Source: Terrilactibacillus tamarindi (GTDB lineage Bacteria; Bacillota; Bacilli; Bacillales; Sporolactobacillaceae). From it: DNA of 53,838 nucleotides. The DNA is taken from the NCBI RefSeq assembly GCF_009718825.1, contig NZ_WNHB01000024.1:1-53838 (forward strand), given 5' to 3'. Under the pieces are notes generated by a model. That model was not told the origin of the DNA. It worked only from the letters and a program-made list of their open reading frames with translations, and searched no databases. Both the position numbers and the translations under genes were made by a program. Positions 8,366 to 19,632 of the stretch are shown piece by piece (positions within the stretch are counted from its first letter, which is position 1; each line of letters starts with the position of its first letter).

Positions 8366-9218
8366 AAAAAACCAAGAAAAAGGAATATTGTATCTTGTCC
8401 CCACCCCCATAGGTAATTTAGAAGATATGACCATGCGAGCTATTAGAGTATTAAAGGAAGCCGATATTCTTGCCGCCGAAGACACAAGACAAACGATGAA
8501 ATTATGTAATCACTTTGACATTCACACGCAGCTCGTTAGCTACCATGAGCATAATAAACAGACAAGTGGAGAGAAGCTGATTCAAGCCCTGCAAGAAGGA
8601 AAATCAGTGGCTATTGTGACCGATGCTGGTACACCAGCCATTTCAGATCCTGGCTATGATTTAGTTGTCCGGTGTATTGAAAATAAAATCAATATTGTCC
8701 CGCTTCCAGGAGCCAATGCAGCTATTACGGCTTTGATTGCATCAGGATTAGATACAGAACATTTTCTTTTTTATGGTTTTCTTCCTAGACAAAAGAAACA
8801 AAAACAAGAAGCTCTAGAATCATTAAGTCATTTGCCATTTACGCTTATTTTTTATGAATCTCCTTATCGGGTAAAAGAAACTCTCGAATCAATACATCAA
8901 ATTCTAGGAAACAGACGAGTGACATTGAGTAGAGAATTAACAAAGACATATGAAACGATGGTCCGAGGGACATTACAGGAGATTATTCAGGCCTTTCCAG
9001 AACTAACAATTAAAGGAGAGTATTGCTTAATTGTTGAAGGGACCCTAGATGAGCAGCCTAGCCAAACGTGGTGGGATGATCTCAATCTAGAGGAGCACTT
9101 GACGCATTATGTAAAAGTCAAACAAATGTCAAGTAAGGAGGCTATCAAAGTGGTTGCGAAAGAAAGAGGCATTCCTAAGCGGGAGGTTTATCAGTATTAT
9201 ATTGAAACGTTTAAGTGA
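8343..9218 (+). CDS. rsmI: 16S rRNA 2'-O-ribose C1402 methyltransferase
   Basis: Methylates the 2'-OH of C1402 in 16S rRNA. It belongs to the tetrapyrrole-methylase fold: LYLVPTPIGNLEDMT near the N-terminus, AAEDTRQT, VTDAGTPAISDPG and PLPGANAAITAL are all present. The length of 291 residues matches the family. The start overlaps yazA; AAAGGGA lies upstream. A bidirectional terminator separates it from convergent abrB. Confidence 0.95.
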   Translation: MWTQESYKKNQEKGILYLVPTPIGNLEDMTMRAIRVLKEADILAAEDTRQTMKLCNHFDIHTQLVSYHEHNKQTSGEKLIQALQEGKSVAIVTDAGTPAISDPGYDLVVRCIENKINIVPLPGANAAITALIASGLDTEHFLFYGFLPRQKKQKQEALESLSHLPFTLIFYESPYRVKETLESIHQILGNRRVTLSRELTKTYETMVRGTLQEIIQAFPELTIKGEYCLIVEGTLDEQPSQTWWDDLNLEEHLTHYVKVKQMSSKEAIKVVAKERGIPKREVYQYYIETFK

Positions 9219-9322
9219 TTGGAAACATAGAGACCGAGTAGATGAGCTTAAGAAGTAAATACGTTACAAACCTTTTGTTTTTGCCTACTAGACAGTAACA
9301 ACCTCGAAGAAAACAGCCAAAT

Positions 9323-9359
9323 AAAAAAACTGCCTTATTAGAATTGAGGGCAGTTTTTT
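9323..9359. terminator. Bidirectional terminator between rsmI and abrB
   Basis: AAAAAACTGCC pairs with GGCAGTTTTTT. A runs on one side and T runs on the other let it serve both convergent genes. Confidence 0.88.
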
Positions 9360-9385
9360 ATGTGCAGTCTATATGTCTATTTCTC

Positions 9386-9670
9386 TTATTGTTGTTGTTT
9401 TTGTAAGAATCCTTCAATTTCTTTAAGGACAATTTCAGCACCTTCACGACTTAATACTAATTTACCACCGATGTTTAAGTTAGCATCAGAAACATCACCC
9501 GTAATTTGGCAAGTCATGCTAGGCTTGTACTTTTTAAGAATGATTTTATCATCATCCACATAAATTTCGAGTGCATCTTTTTCAGCAATACCTAATGTTC
9601 TTCTTAGTTCAATCGGAATAACGACGCGACCTAGTTCGTCAACCTTTCTTACAATACCAGTAGATTTCAT
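9386..9670 (-). CDS. abrB: Transition-state regulator AbrB
   Basis: A global repressor of stationary-phase genes. The protein has 94 residues: an N-terminal swapped-hairpin AbrB DNA-binding domain (KSTGIVRKVDELGRVVIP at residues 2-19, then RRTLGI) and the C-terminal dimerisation part. It is on the minus strand, as in B. subtilis, and convergent with rsmI. GGGGAGG lies ten bases before the ATG. The promoter region has a consensus-like sigma-A promoter and a Spo0A box, consistent with the known Spo0A repression of abrB. Confidence 0.96.
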   Translation of the reverse strand: MKSTGIVRKVDELGRVVIPIELRRTLGIAEKDALEIYVDDDKIILKKYKPSMTCQITGDVSDANLNIGGKLVLSREGAEIVLKEIEGFLQKQQQ

Positions 9671-9710
9671 GAATCGTGTTCCTCCCCATATTCTCTTTTT
9701 TTCTATATGT

Positions 9711-9722
9711 CAGAATTCGACA
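9711..9722 (-). promoter_or_regulatory. Spo0A box in the abrB leader
   Basis: The minus strand reads TGTCGAA (9716-9722), an exact 0A box. A partly matching TGTCAGAA faces it on the plus strand, giving a near palindrome (ATGTC and GACAT around AGAATTC). It lies just downstream of the abrB promoter, the position through which Spo0A represses abrB in B. subtilis. Confidence 0.75.
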
Positions 9723-9733
9723 TATTTTTATTA

Positions 9734-9762
9734 ATAATACCAACGATTTACAGTGACGTCAA
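9734..9762 (-). promoter_or_regulatory. Sigma-A promoter of abrB
   Basis: On the minus strand TTGACG (9762-9757), 17 bases, TATTAT (9739-9734). The predicted start of transcription would fall next to the Spo0A box. Confidence 0.8.
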
Positions 9763-9906
9763 TCGTTTTCTTTTTAATCTATTTTAACCCTATATTGAGA
9801 TAAAGTCTATTTATTTACTTCACTGTAAAATATAGAGATTTTAATAGAATAGGAGATTTTTTATTTAAAAGTTCTTGTTGTCATTGAGAGTGAACCCTTG
9901 TCATTC

Positions 9907-9935
9907 TTGACATTCGCCATAGTGATTAGTATAGT
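9907..9935 (+). promoter_or_regulatory. Sigma-A promoter of metG
   Basis: TTGACA, 17 bases, TATAGT. The remaining leader is only about 55 bases, too short for a T-box, so control by uncharged tRNA-Met of that type is unlikely. Confidence 0.8.
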
Positions 9936-9994
9936 TTCTTTGAAAGAGACGGAGTGCTCATCTGCCTCAAGTAGTAAATTAATGAGGAGGTTAA

Positions 9995-12001
<2,007 letters not shown>

Positions 12002-12016
12002 GTAATTTAAAGGTTT

Positions 12017-12066
12017 AAAGGAATTATCAATTGTTAACAATGGTTAATAATTGATAGTTCCTTTTT
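12017..12066 (+). terminator. Terminator after metG
   Basis: AAGGAA..TATCAATT pairs with AATTGATA..TTCCTT and is followed by T residues. Confidence 0.8.
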
Positions 12067-12198
12067 ATATTTTCTAAAAAGTGAAGGCAAATAGTTATCC
12101 ACAGATAGCCGAAAACGCATGTCGAAAGTGGAAATAAAGGTAAAATTATCGTCAGAAACGCCCAATTGTTACAGACTCGTAATATACATGACATGTTA

Positions 12199-12227
12199 TT
12201 GTTGCTTGTGAAATATGATCCTATGTT
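12199..12227 (+). promoter_or_regulatory. Possible sigma-A promoter before the tatD region
   Basis: TTGTTG, 17 bases, TATGTT. It has four matches in the -35 and fair ones in the -10, in the only sizeable gap before the small ORF and tatD. Positions 12067-12198 hold nothing else I can name. Confidence 0.4.
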
Positions 12228-12298
12228 AAACTAACGAAGGATTTGAGAGGGTTTTCCTTTGGTTTTTTAATATGAAAAAATCAAGAGGAGGATCAATT

Positions 12299-12409
12299 AT
12301 GAATTCTCAACTTCAAGATTATGGTATTCAAACGAGTCTATCTTTTGAAATGATAAAAAAGGGAAAATGGGTGGTGATGAGGTGCTTTTTGATACGCATA
12401 CACATCTAA
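12299..12409 (+). CDS. Small ORF (36 residues) overlapping the start of tatD
   Basis: An ATG seven bases after AGAGGAGG, one of the best ribosome sites in the region, opens a 36-codon frame (MNSQLQDYGIQT...) that stops 27 bases inside tatD in a different frame. I recognise no family; the C-terminal third is basic and hydrophobic. tatD itself has a weak ribosome site, so this could be a coupling leader peptide or an unrecorded small protein. It is also possible that only the ribosome site is real and the frame is chance. Confidence 0.4.
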   Translation: MNSQLQDYGIQTSLSFEMIKKGKWVVMRCFLIRIHI

Positions 12410-13146
12410 ATATTCCTGAATTTAAAGAGGACTATGAAGATGTCTTGCTAAGGGCTGAAGAAGCAGGTGTTTCCAAAATGCTTATTGTTGGTTTTGATCG
12501 TCCAACAATTACTGAAGCCATAAAAATGATTCAAATGGATTCAAGATTTTATGGTGCAGTAGGTTGGCATCCGGTCGATGCAATCGATATGACTGAAGAA
12601 GATCTTCTTTGGATAGAAGAACTTTTGCATCAACCTAAAGTGGTTGCTCTTGGAGAGATCGGTCTAGATTACCACTGGGACAAATCACCTAAGGATATCC
12701 AGAAACAAGTATTTCGGAAACAAATCCAGCTAGCTAGAAAATGTCAGGTACCGATTATCATACATAATCGTGAAGCAACGGAAGATATCGTTGCTATTTT
12801 AAAAGAAGAACATGCAGAAGACATTGGAGGCATCATGCATTGCTATAGCGATAATTGGGATTATGCCAAACAATGCCTCGATATGAACTTCTACATTAGT
12901 TTTGGTGGACCTGTGACTTTTAAAAATGCACCATTGCAAAGAGAAGTTGCTGCCAAGGTCCCTATTAATAGATTACTTATTGAAACAGATTGTCCCTATT
13001 TAAGTCCACACCCCTTTAGAGGTAAAAGGAATGAGCCAGCAAGGGTAAAACTTGTTGCGGAAAAAATAGCTGAGTTACGTCATATCACGTATGAAGAACT
13101 TGCAAATGCAACGATGGAAAACGCTCAACGGTTATTTAAAATTTAA
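12382..13146 (+). CDS. tatD: TatD family metal-dependent DNase (YabD)
   Basis: A cytoplasmic TIM-barrel nuclease of the TatD family, giving 254 residues from the GTG. The metal ligands are visible: FDTHTH at the N-terminus, GEIGLDYHW, IIHNRE, MHCYS and ETDCPYL. I chose GTG 12382 because the protein then begins (M)LFDTHTHLN like B. subtilis YabD; ATG 12367 is in frame and would add five residues. The start region overlaps the small ORF at 12299. Confidence 0.93.
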   Translation: MLFDTHTHLNIPEFKEDYEDVLLRAEEAGVSKMLIVGFDRPTITEAIKMIQMDSRFYGAVGWHPVDAIDMTEEDLLWIEELLHQPKVVALGEIGLDYHWDKSPKDIQKQVFRKQIQLARKCQVPIIIHNREATEDIVAILKEEHAEDIGGIMHCYSDNWDYAKQCLDMNFYISFGGPVTFKNAPLQREVAAKVPINRLLIETDCPYLSPHPFRGKRNEPARVKLVAEKIAELRHITYEELANATMENAQRLFKI

Positions 13147-13271
13147 TTCTTATTAATAGATATAAAAAATATGATTCTTTCCCCTACGATCAACATTAAA
13201 AGCCGTGAGTTAGATAGAGAAAACGTGAAAAACTAATGGCACACTCGTTTGAACGAAAAAGGAGAAATCGA

Positions 13272-14453
13272 ATGCAACTAAATATAAAACGTCTTTTATT
13301 AAAGAGAAAGAAGACCATCGTGACCATGACTGCTGTGTTTTTACTGACCTTTGTAGCTTATACTGCTTATGCATCTTCAAAAGTCACGGTTGTTTTTGTT
13401 AAAGATGGTCAGGAACAAAAGGTCGACACACATACGAATAATGTTCGTTCTTTTTTGAAAGAACAAGGAATCAAGCTTGGCGATCACGATGAGATGTCAC
13501 CAGGACCAAATATATATTTAAAAGAAAATATGAAAATTACTTGGACACCTGCTTATCAAATTACTCTAGAAATCAATGATCAAAAAGAAACCGTCTGGAC
13601 GACGGCCAAGACCATTCGTAACTTTTTTAATCTGCAGCACATTGATGTTAAACCACAAGACGTTGTGTCTCCTTCATTAAGTGGCAAAATTACAGATCAT
13701 ATGACGGTACACTATGAACCTGCAAAGCTAGTAAATCTTAAAGATGGTCAAGAAGCACAACGTTCAATTTGGACAACAGCTAAGACGGTCGAGGAATTTT
13801 TACAGGAACAACACGTGAATGTAGGTAAAGAAGATCGTGTCAATCCAGGAATTGATGAACAGCTCGCCTCCAATCTCACCGTTTCAGTGATACATGTTAA
13901 AAAAGTTAATAAACAAGAAGAAAAAGTCTTACCTTTTCAAACAAAAACAGAGGAAAGTTCTGATTTACGTAAAGGTAAAACAAAAGTGCTAAAGCCAGGA
14001 GAAAAAGGAAAAGTACATCAAACTTACGAAATCATATATGAAAATGACAAGCAAGTGGCTAAGAACTTAGTAAAAACAGAAGAGATTAGTAAGCCGAAAG
14101 ATCGTGTCATTCTTGTTGGCACAAAACCAAATGCGCCGGTACAGACAGATAAATCATCTGCTACAAAAACTGTTACAGTTACTAGTACAGCCTATACAGC
14201 CGATTGCAAAGGATGTTCAGGTTATACTAAGACTGGACTAAATTTAAAATCTAGTCCCGGAACGAAAGTCATTGCTGTTGATCCTAAGATCATTCCACTT
14301 GGAACGAGGGTCTACGTTGAAGGTTACGGTTATGCTGTAGCTGGTGATACAGGCGGAGCCATTGATGGGCATAAAATTGACATCTTTTTCCCATCTAAAC
14401 ACCAAGCAAATAACTGGGGTAGAAAAAAAGTGAATGTGACCGTTTATAGATAA
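13272..14453 (+). CDS. yabE: YabE-like cell-wall protein (DUF348, G5 and 3D domains)
   Basis: An exported wall-remodelling protein related to actinobacterial Rpf and to B. subtilis YabE and YocH. Order of parts: a basic N-terminus with one membrane/signal segment (about residues 17-36), three DUF348 repeats, a G5 domain, and a C-terminal 3D domain carrying the conserved aspartates (VAVDPKIIPLGT, AGDTGGAI, IDIFF). The length is 393 residues from ATG 13272, which has AAAGGAG seven bases upstream; ATG 13236 is in frame without a site. A strong terminator follows. Confidence 0.9.
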   Translation: MQLNIKRLLLKRKKTIVTMTAVFLLTFVAYTAYASSKVTVVFVKDGQEQKVDTHTNNVRSFLKEQGIKLGDHDEMSPGPNIYLKENMKITWTPAYQITLEINDQKETVWTTAKTIRNFFNLQHIDVKPQDVVSPSLSGKITDHMTVHYEPAKLVNLKDGQEAQRSIWTTAKTVEEFLQEQHVNVGKEDRVNPGIDEQLASNLTVSVIHVKKVNKQEEKVLPFQTKTEESSDLRKGKTKVLKPGEKGKVHQTYEIIYENDKQVAKNLVKTEEISKPKDRVILVGTKPNAPVQTDKSSATKTVTVTSTAYTADCKGCSGYTKTGLNLKSSPGTKVIAVDPKIIPLGTRVYVEGYGYAVAGDTGGAIDGHKIDIFFPSKHQANNWGRKKVNVTVYR

Positions 14454-14490
14454 TACGATAAACTGACAAAATATAAGTATGAACGTTCAT

Positions 14491-14529
14491 GTAAAAGAAG
14501 TACAGGAAACTTACTGTACTTCTTTTTTA
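14491..14529 (+). terminator. Terminator after yabE
   Basis: GTAAAAGAAGTACAG pairs with CTGTACTTCTTTTTTAC around GAAACTTA. It is one of the strongest hairpins in the window. Confidence 0.9.
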
Positions 14530-14553
14530 CATTGAAGGTATAAGTAAGTGTGT

Positions 14554-14635
14554 GTTCAAAAAGGCGGTAAATTAGAAGCAAGAAGGTCAAGGCGGCGCCG
14601 TTTTGAGGACCCAAGCCCCGCAATCTTTAAGTTAT
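14554..14635 (+). repeat. Family 1 dispersed repeat, 5' fragment (copy B)
   Basis: The first 58 bases (14554-14611) match the full copy at 17466-17523 at 56 positions by eye. It then changes to CCAAGCCCCGCAATC, a tail shared with copy A, and has no 3' inverted end. The yabE-rnmV gap (14454-14755) holds the terminator, this fragment and a second hairpin. Confidence 0.8.
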
Positions 14636-14650
14636 GTTAATGGGATCGTG

Positions 14651-14690
14651 CCTTCAGAAAAATCATTTGGGGTACCTGAAGGTTTTCTTT
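14651..14690 (+). terminator. Terminator-like hairpin between copy B and rnmV
   Basis: CCTTCAG pairs with CTGAAGG over an 18-base loop and is followed by TTTTCTTT. No gene ends here, so it may act as an attenuator before rnmV or belong to the repeat. Confidence 0.45.
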
Positions 14691-14755
14691 ACTTTTACTT
14701 ATAAAACGAAGTAAGATGGAATAAGGTTTTATTATTGGACGAATAAGGAGAATTC

Positions 14756-16184
<1,429 letters not shown>

Positions 16185-16242
16185 ACTTCTTTTAATATTT
16201 GATATTAAAGTCTTATCTCTTAAGTAAAGAGAAGGAATCTAT

Positions 16243-16289
16243 AAGCTTTCTATCCACGAGCTCTCAATAGCTAGGATAGAAGGCTTTTG
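16243..16289 (+). terminator. Terminator after ksgA
   Basis: TTCTATCC pairs with GGATAGAA, extended by AAGC/GCTT, with TTTTG after it; the loop is about 18 bases. Confidence 0.7.
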
Positions 16290-16358
16290 TCATTATGAAC
16301 AGGACAGTTTTTTATCCCAACTATAATTCAAAATAGGTCATAAAGAAGGTTTCTCACG

Positions 16359-16367
16359 CATAGATTA
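16359..16367 (+). promoter_or_regulatory. Possible sigma-K -10 element before yabG
   Basis: CATAGATTA fits the sigma-K -10 pattern CATANNNTA and lies 44 bases before the start codon. yabG is a late mother-cell gene in B. subtilis. I see no convincing AC-type -35, so this is tentative. Confidence 0.4.
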
Positions 16368-16410
16368 AACTTAGGTTGTTTAATGGGTTGTAAGTGTGAG
16401 GAGGACGGAC

Positions 16411-17274
16411 ATGACGATTAATATTGGTGATTTAGTTTCGAGATTGTCCTATAACGGTGATGTGTGCTTTCGAGTGGTTACCATTAATAAAGAAACAGAA
16501 ATAGCAGAATTGATAGGAGAAGATTTAAGACTTTATGCCGATTCACCCATCAGTGATTTAATGATTGTAACAGAAGAAAAAAGACATGAATATGAAAAAC
16601 AAACGCAAGACTTAGAAAATCAATCCACGAAACTTTTTAGACAAGATTACCAAAAACTAAAATTAAAGCGAGAATACACGGCAACAAATGGATATCGTTC
16701 AGGGACTTCATATTTTGAGATGCCAGGCCGCGTCCTTCATGTTGATGGTGATCCTCATTATTTAAAAAAATGCCTCCGGGTTTATGAAAAATTGGGTGTT
16801 CCGGTTTTAGGAAAATACATGCCTGAAGATCAAATGCCTGAAAATGTTCCCCAGCTCGTCCGTCAAATTAGACCCGATATACTGGTTTTAACAGGCCACG
16901 ATGCATACATGAAAAACAAAGGATCGGAAGACAACATTAAAGCTTATCGCCATTCTGGACATTTTGTTCGGACAGTTAAGGAAGTCCGCTATATGACACC
17001 CAATCTTGACCAGTTGATTATCTTTGCAGGCGCTTGTCAATCCCATTTTGAAATGCTTATTCGTGCTGGAGCCAATTTTGCGAGTTCTCCTACCCGCGTA
17101 AATATTCATGCGCTAGATCCGGTTTATCTTGTTTCTAAAATCAGTTTCACGTCATTTATGGATCGTATAAATGTGTGGGACGTTCTAAGAAATACACTTG
17201 CAGGAACAGATGGACTTGGAGGTGTGGAAAGTCGTGGCATGCTAAGAACAGGTTTGCCGTATCAATTACCTTAA
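16411..17274 (+). CDS. yabG: Sporulation-specific protease YabG
   Basis: A mother-cell protease that processes spore coat proteins in B. subtilis. It has 287 residues. The central and C-terminal blocks are strongly conserved (LVLTGHDAY, AYRHSGHFV, FAGACQSHFE, RAGANFASSP, RVNIHALDPVY); the GAC-containing block is the likely nucleophile region. ATG 16411 follows AGGAGG by six bases; an in-frame GTG at 16396 is part of that site. The gene stands alone, followed by two tandem family 1 repeats. Confidence 0.95.
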   Translation: MTINIGDLVSRLSYNGDVCFRVVTINKETEIAELIGEDLRLYADSPISDLMIVTEEKRHEYEKQTQDLENQSTKLFRQDYQKLKLKREYTATNGYRSGTSYFEMPGRVLHVDGDPHYLKKCLRVYEKLGVPVLGKYMPEDQMPENVPQLVRQIRPDILVLTGHDAYMKNKGSEDNIKAYRHSGHFVRTVKEVRYMTPNLDQLIIFAGACQSHFEMLIRAGANFASSPTRVNIHALDPVYLVSKISFTSFMDRINVWDVLRNTLAGTDGLGGVESRGMLRTGLPYQLP

Positions 17275-17281
17275 AGTACGT

Positions 17282-17448
17282 GTTCAAAAAAGGACAAATT
17301 AATAAGAGGGGGCACCATTCCTAAGGACCGGCCTTCCACATGATGTGGTAGCTTTAGGCGATAGCCAAAGGACGTGAGCGATTTTAGTTGAAGATCCTCT
17401 TGGATAGCGTCGGAAATTCGTAGCTTATCATTTGGTGACTTTTTGAAC
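17282..17448 (+). repeat. Family 1 dispersed repeat, complete short form (copy C)
   Basis: 167 bases with inverted ends: GTTCAAAAAAGGACAAATTA at the left and ATCATTTGGTGACTTTTTGAAC-type sequence at the right. It lacks the hairpin module and much of the left arm of copy D, but the right 120 bases are similar. It is in direct tandem with copy D, separated by 17 bases. The yabG-veg gap (17275-17838) contains copies C and D and the veg promoter, nothing else that I can see. Confidence 0.85.
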
Positions 17449-17465
17449 TACGACTTAAAATACAT

Positions 17466-17669
17466 GTTCAAAAAGGCGACAAATTAGAAGCAAGAAGGTC
17501 AAGGCGGCGCCGTTTTGAGGACCAGAATGTAGGTTTTTACTACATGAGGACCGGCCTTCCACAGGATGTGGTGGCTTCAACGTTGCTCACAGGACGTGAG
17601 TGATTTTAGTTGAAGATCCTCTTGGATAGCGCCGAAATTCGTAGCTTATCATTTGGTGAATTTTTGAAC
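17466..17669 (+). repeat. Family 1 dispersed repeat, longest complete copy (copy D)
   Basis: 204 bases. The ends form an imperfect inverted repeat of about 26 bases (GTTCAAAAAGGCGACAAATT against the right end). Internal layout: GGCGGCGCC, GAGGACCAG, a hairpin (17527-17545), GAGGACCGG again, then small hairpins at 17559-17571 and 17586-17600. There is no coding frame, so it would have to be non-autonomous if mobile. Related copies are at 7157, 14554, 17282, 35952 and 40772. Confidence 0.88.
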
Positions 17670-17783
17670 AACATCTTAAAGCTACATAATTTTGCAAGCA
17701 ACTGCACATGCTACAACTAATAAGATGTAAAAGTCATTGACAGAAGGATGATTTACTTGATATAATTCACTTTTTGTTTGTAA

Positions 17784-17813
17784 TTGACACATCTGCTCGA
17801 AATGTGGTATAAT
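17784..17813 (+). promoter_or_regulatory. Strong sigma-A promoter of veg
   Basis: TTGACA, 18 bases, TATAAT, both hexamers perfect, plus an extended -10 TGG. veg is driven by one of the strongest vegetative promoters in B. subtilis, and the same appears to hold here. Confidence 0.9.
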
Positions 17814-17838
17814 CATGTTAAGTGAGGTGGATTCACGA

Positions 17839-18093
17839 ATGGGAAAAACCATTAATGATATCAAATGCGCTTTAGATGAACGTGTCGGTAAACGATTAGC
17901 TTTAAAAGCTAATGGAGGCAGACGGAAAACCATACAACGCGTTGGTGTTCTAGAAGAAACCTATCCAGCTGTGTTTATTGTAAAATTGGATGAAGATACG
18001 AACGCTTATGAACGTGTATCATATAGTTATACAGATGTTTTAACAGAATCAGTCGAAATTACTTTTCTAGAAGAAATAGCGAGCGGGCAGTAA
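17839..18093 (+). CDS. veg: Veg protein (biofilm-related)
   Basis: An 84-residue basic protein of the Veg/DUF1021 family with the conserved [11 protein letters not shown] and [14 protein letters not shown] segments. In B. subtilis it stimulates biofilm matrix genes by opposing SinR. AGTGAGGTGG precedes ATG 17839; an in-frame ATG at 17815 is upstream of that site. A terminator overlaps the stop codon. The next stretch, 18119-18381, holds no gene I can support; it should contain the sspF promoter. Confidence 0.94.
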   Translation: MGKTINDIKCALDERVGKRLALKANGGRRKTIQRVGVLEETYPAVFIVKLDEDTNAYERVSYSYTDVLTESVEITFLEEIASGQ

Positions 18094-18118
18094 GACATTT
18101 TTGTCTAACTGCTTTTTT
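18087..18118 (+). terminator. Terminator after veg
   Basis: GCAGT-A-AGACA pairs with TGTCT-A-ACTGC and runs into TTTTTT. The stem includes the veg stop codon. Confidence 0.88.
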
Positions 18119-18381
18119 GTTTGCTTTTTTTTATTATAATTGGTGATGCTCTGGAGATCAAGACGATATCAATAATTAAGATATACATAATTCATCATTA
18201 AAGGCTGTGTTGTTCGTTAAACCAATATAAAAAAGAGTTGTCACGATCTTAGACCAAAATAGATTGCATGACGACCTAAATATATTAGTATCAAATTATA
18301 AATTAGGTTAACTGAATAATGACGAATGTGTAAACAAACACTATAAAAGCTTAATCACATCTATATAAGGGGGTAATGATC

Positions 18382-18561
18382 TTGTCTAGACGTCGTGGTA
18401 TCATGTCTGAAGAGTTCAAAGTGGAACTTGCGAAAGAACTTGGTTTCTATGACACTGTTCAACAAGAAGGATGGGGCGGTATTCGTGCACGCGATGCCGG
18501 TAATATGGTGAAAAGAGCCATCGAAATTGCTGAAAGACAGATGAAACAGGATCAACAATAA
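18382..18561 (+). CDS. sspF: Small acid-soluble spore protein SspF (alpha/beta type)
   Basis: A 59-residue forespore DNA-binding protein with the alpha/beta SASP core: [19 protein letters not shown] and [17 protein letters not shown]. It protects spore DNA. TTG 18382 gives the family N-terminus (MSRRRG) and lies about nine bases after AAGGGGGT; an in-frame ATG at 18376 is only three bases after it. I could not find a convincing sigma-G promoter. A strong terminator follows. Confidence 0.94.
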   Translation: MSRRRGIMSEEFKVELAKELGFYDTVQQEGWGGIRARDAGNMVKRAIEIAERQMKQDQQ

Positions 18562-18572
18562 TGTGATTAAGT

Positions 18573-18604
18573 AGCCCGAAGCATCCATTGCTTCGGGCTT
18601 TATT
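18573..18604 (+). terminator. Terminator after sspF
   Basis: AGCCCGAAGCA pairs with TGCTTCGGGCT over a short loop, followed by TTTATTT. Confidence 0.9.
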
Positions 18605-18710
18605 TAATAACTTATTTGGTTAAACTTCAGGATCCGTTATTCTTACCTTTTCCTAATCAACCGTTTCCTTTATTATAGAACTATTAAGAGAGAAAAAGTG
18701 AGGGAATGAT

Positions 18711-19589
18711 GTGAAAGTTATTGAAAAAGCACCGGCAAAAATCAACCTATCACTCGATGTTGTAAGTAAAAGAGATGATGGGTTTCATAACGTGAACATG
18801 ATCATGACAACGATTGATCTATCAGATCGAATTGAATGTCGTGACATTGAGGGGGATCAAATAAAAATAAAGTCTTCTGCTCCATACGTCCCAGAAGATG
18901 AACGAAATTTTGCTTACCAAGCGGCCCGATTAATAAAGGAGATATATAACATTTGTCGCGGCGTTGAAATTGTGATCACCAAAAATATTCCGGTGGCAGC
19001 TGGTCTTGCAGGCGGGAGCAGTGATGCTGCTGCAACGATACGTGCCCTCAATCAACTATGGAATCTCAATATGACCTATAGGGACATGCTGAACTTGGCA
19101 GCGAAAATCGGTTCTGATGTGGCGTTCTGCATCCAAGGAGGTACGGCGCTTGCAACTGGAAGAGGTGAAATTATTACACCGATTGATTCTCCCCCGGCAT
19201 GCTGGGTTGTTCTTGTGAAGCCTCCGGTATCTGTATCAACAGCTGAAATATATCAAGCCTTGAACATAGAAAATGCGACACATCCGAATGTTGAAGGCAT
19301 GCAAGAAGCCATTAAACAACAAAACTTTGAACAAATGTGTCTTTTATTAGGCAATACCCTCGAAGACGTCACGATGGAGAAAGTACCAGAAATTGCGCAA
19401 ATAAAGACGCAAATGAAAAAGATTGGGGCAGAAGGGGTTTTGATGAGCGGAAGCGGCCCGACGGTATTTGGTCTAACACGATATGAATCAAGAATGCAGC
19501 GCCTCTGTAATGGATTAAAGGGCTTCTGCCGTGAAGTTTATGCAGTTAGACTTTTGCAAAAAATAGACATCTTGTCTAAATACGAATAA
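18711..19589 (+). CDS. ispE: 4-diphosphocytidyl-2-C-methyl-D-erythritol kinase
   Basis: Fourth step of the MEP (non-mevalonate) isoprenoid pathway; phosphorylates CDP-methylerythritol. GHMP kinase motifs: KAPAKINLSLDV at the N-terminus, PVAAGLAGGSSDAAA as the ATP loop, and MSGSGPTVFGL near the C-terminus. It has 292 residues with a GTG start preceded by GAGGGA. The host therefore makes isoprenoids by the MEP route. It is followed 43 bases later by purR. Confidence 0.95.
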   Translation: MKVIEKAPAKINLSLDVVSKRDDGFHNVNMIMTTIDLSDRIECRDIEGDQIKIKSSAPYVPEDERNFAYQAARLIKEIYNICRGVEIVITKNIPVAAGLAGGSSDAAATIRALNQLWNLNMTYRDMLNLAAKIGSDVAFCIQGGTALATGRGEIITPIDSPPACWVVLVKPPVSVSTAEIYQALNIENATHPNVEGMQEAIKQQNFEQMCLLLGNTLEDVTMEKVPEIAQIKTQMKKIGAEGVLMSGSGPTVFGLTRYESRMQRLCNGLKGFCREVYAVRLLQKIDILSKYE

Positions 19590-19632
19590 TAGTGTAATAT
19601 TTATCTTAATTATTCGTATTTGGAGGACAGCT

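Noticed and set aside
12120-12126. TGTCGAA (Spo0A box) between metG and the tatD region
   Set aside because: A single seven-base match is expected several times by chance in a window of this size, and it is not close to a good promoter.
17559-17600. CsrA-like hairpins with AGGA loops in repeat copy D (CCACAGGATGTGG and CTCACAGGACGTGAG)
   Set aside because: Copy C changes the loop GGA to TGA, and copies C and F do not keep the stem of the second hairpin, so there is no sign of selection for these structures.
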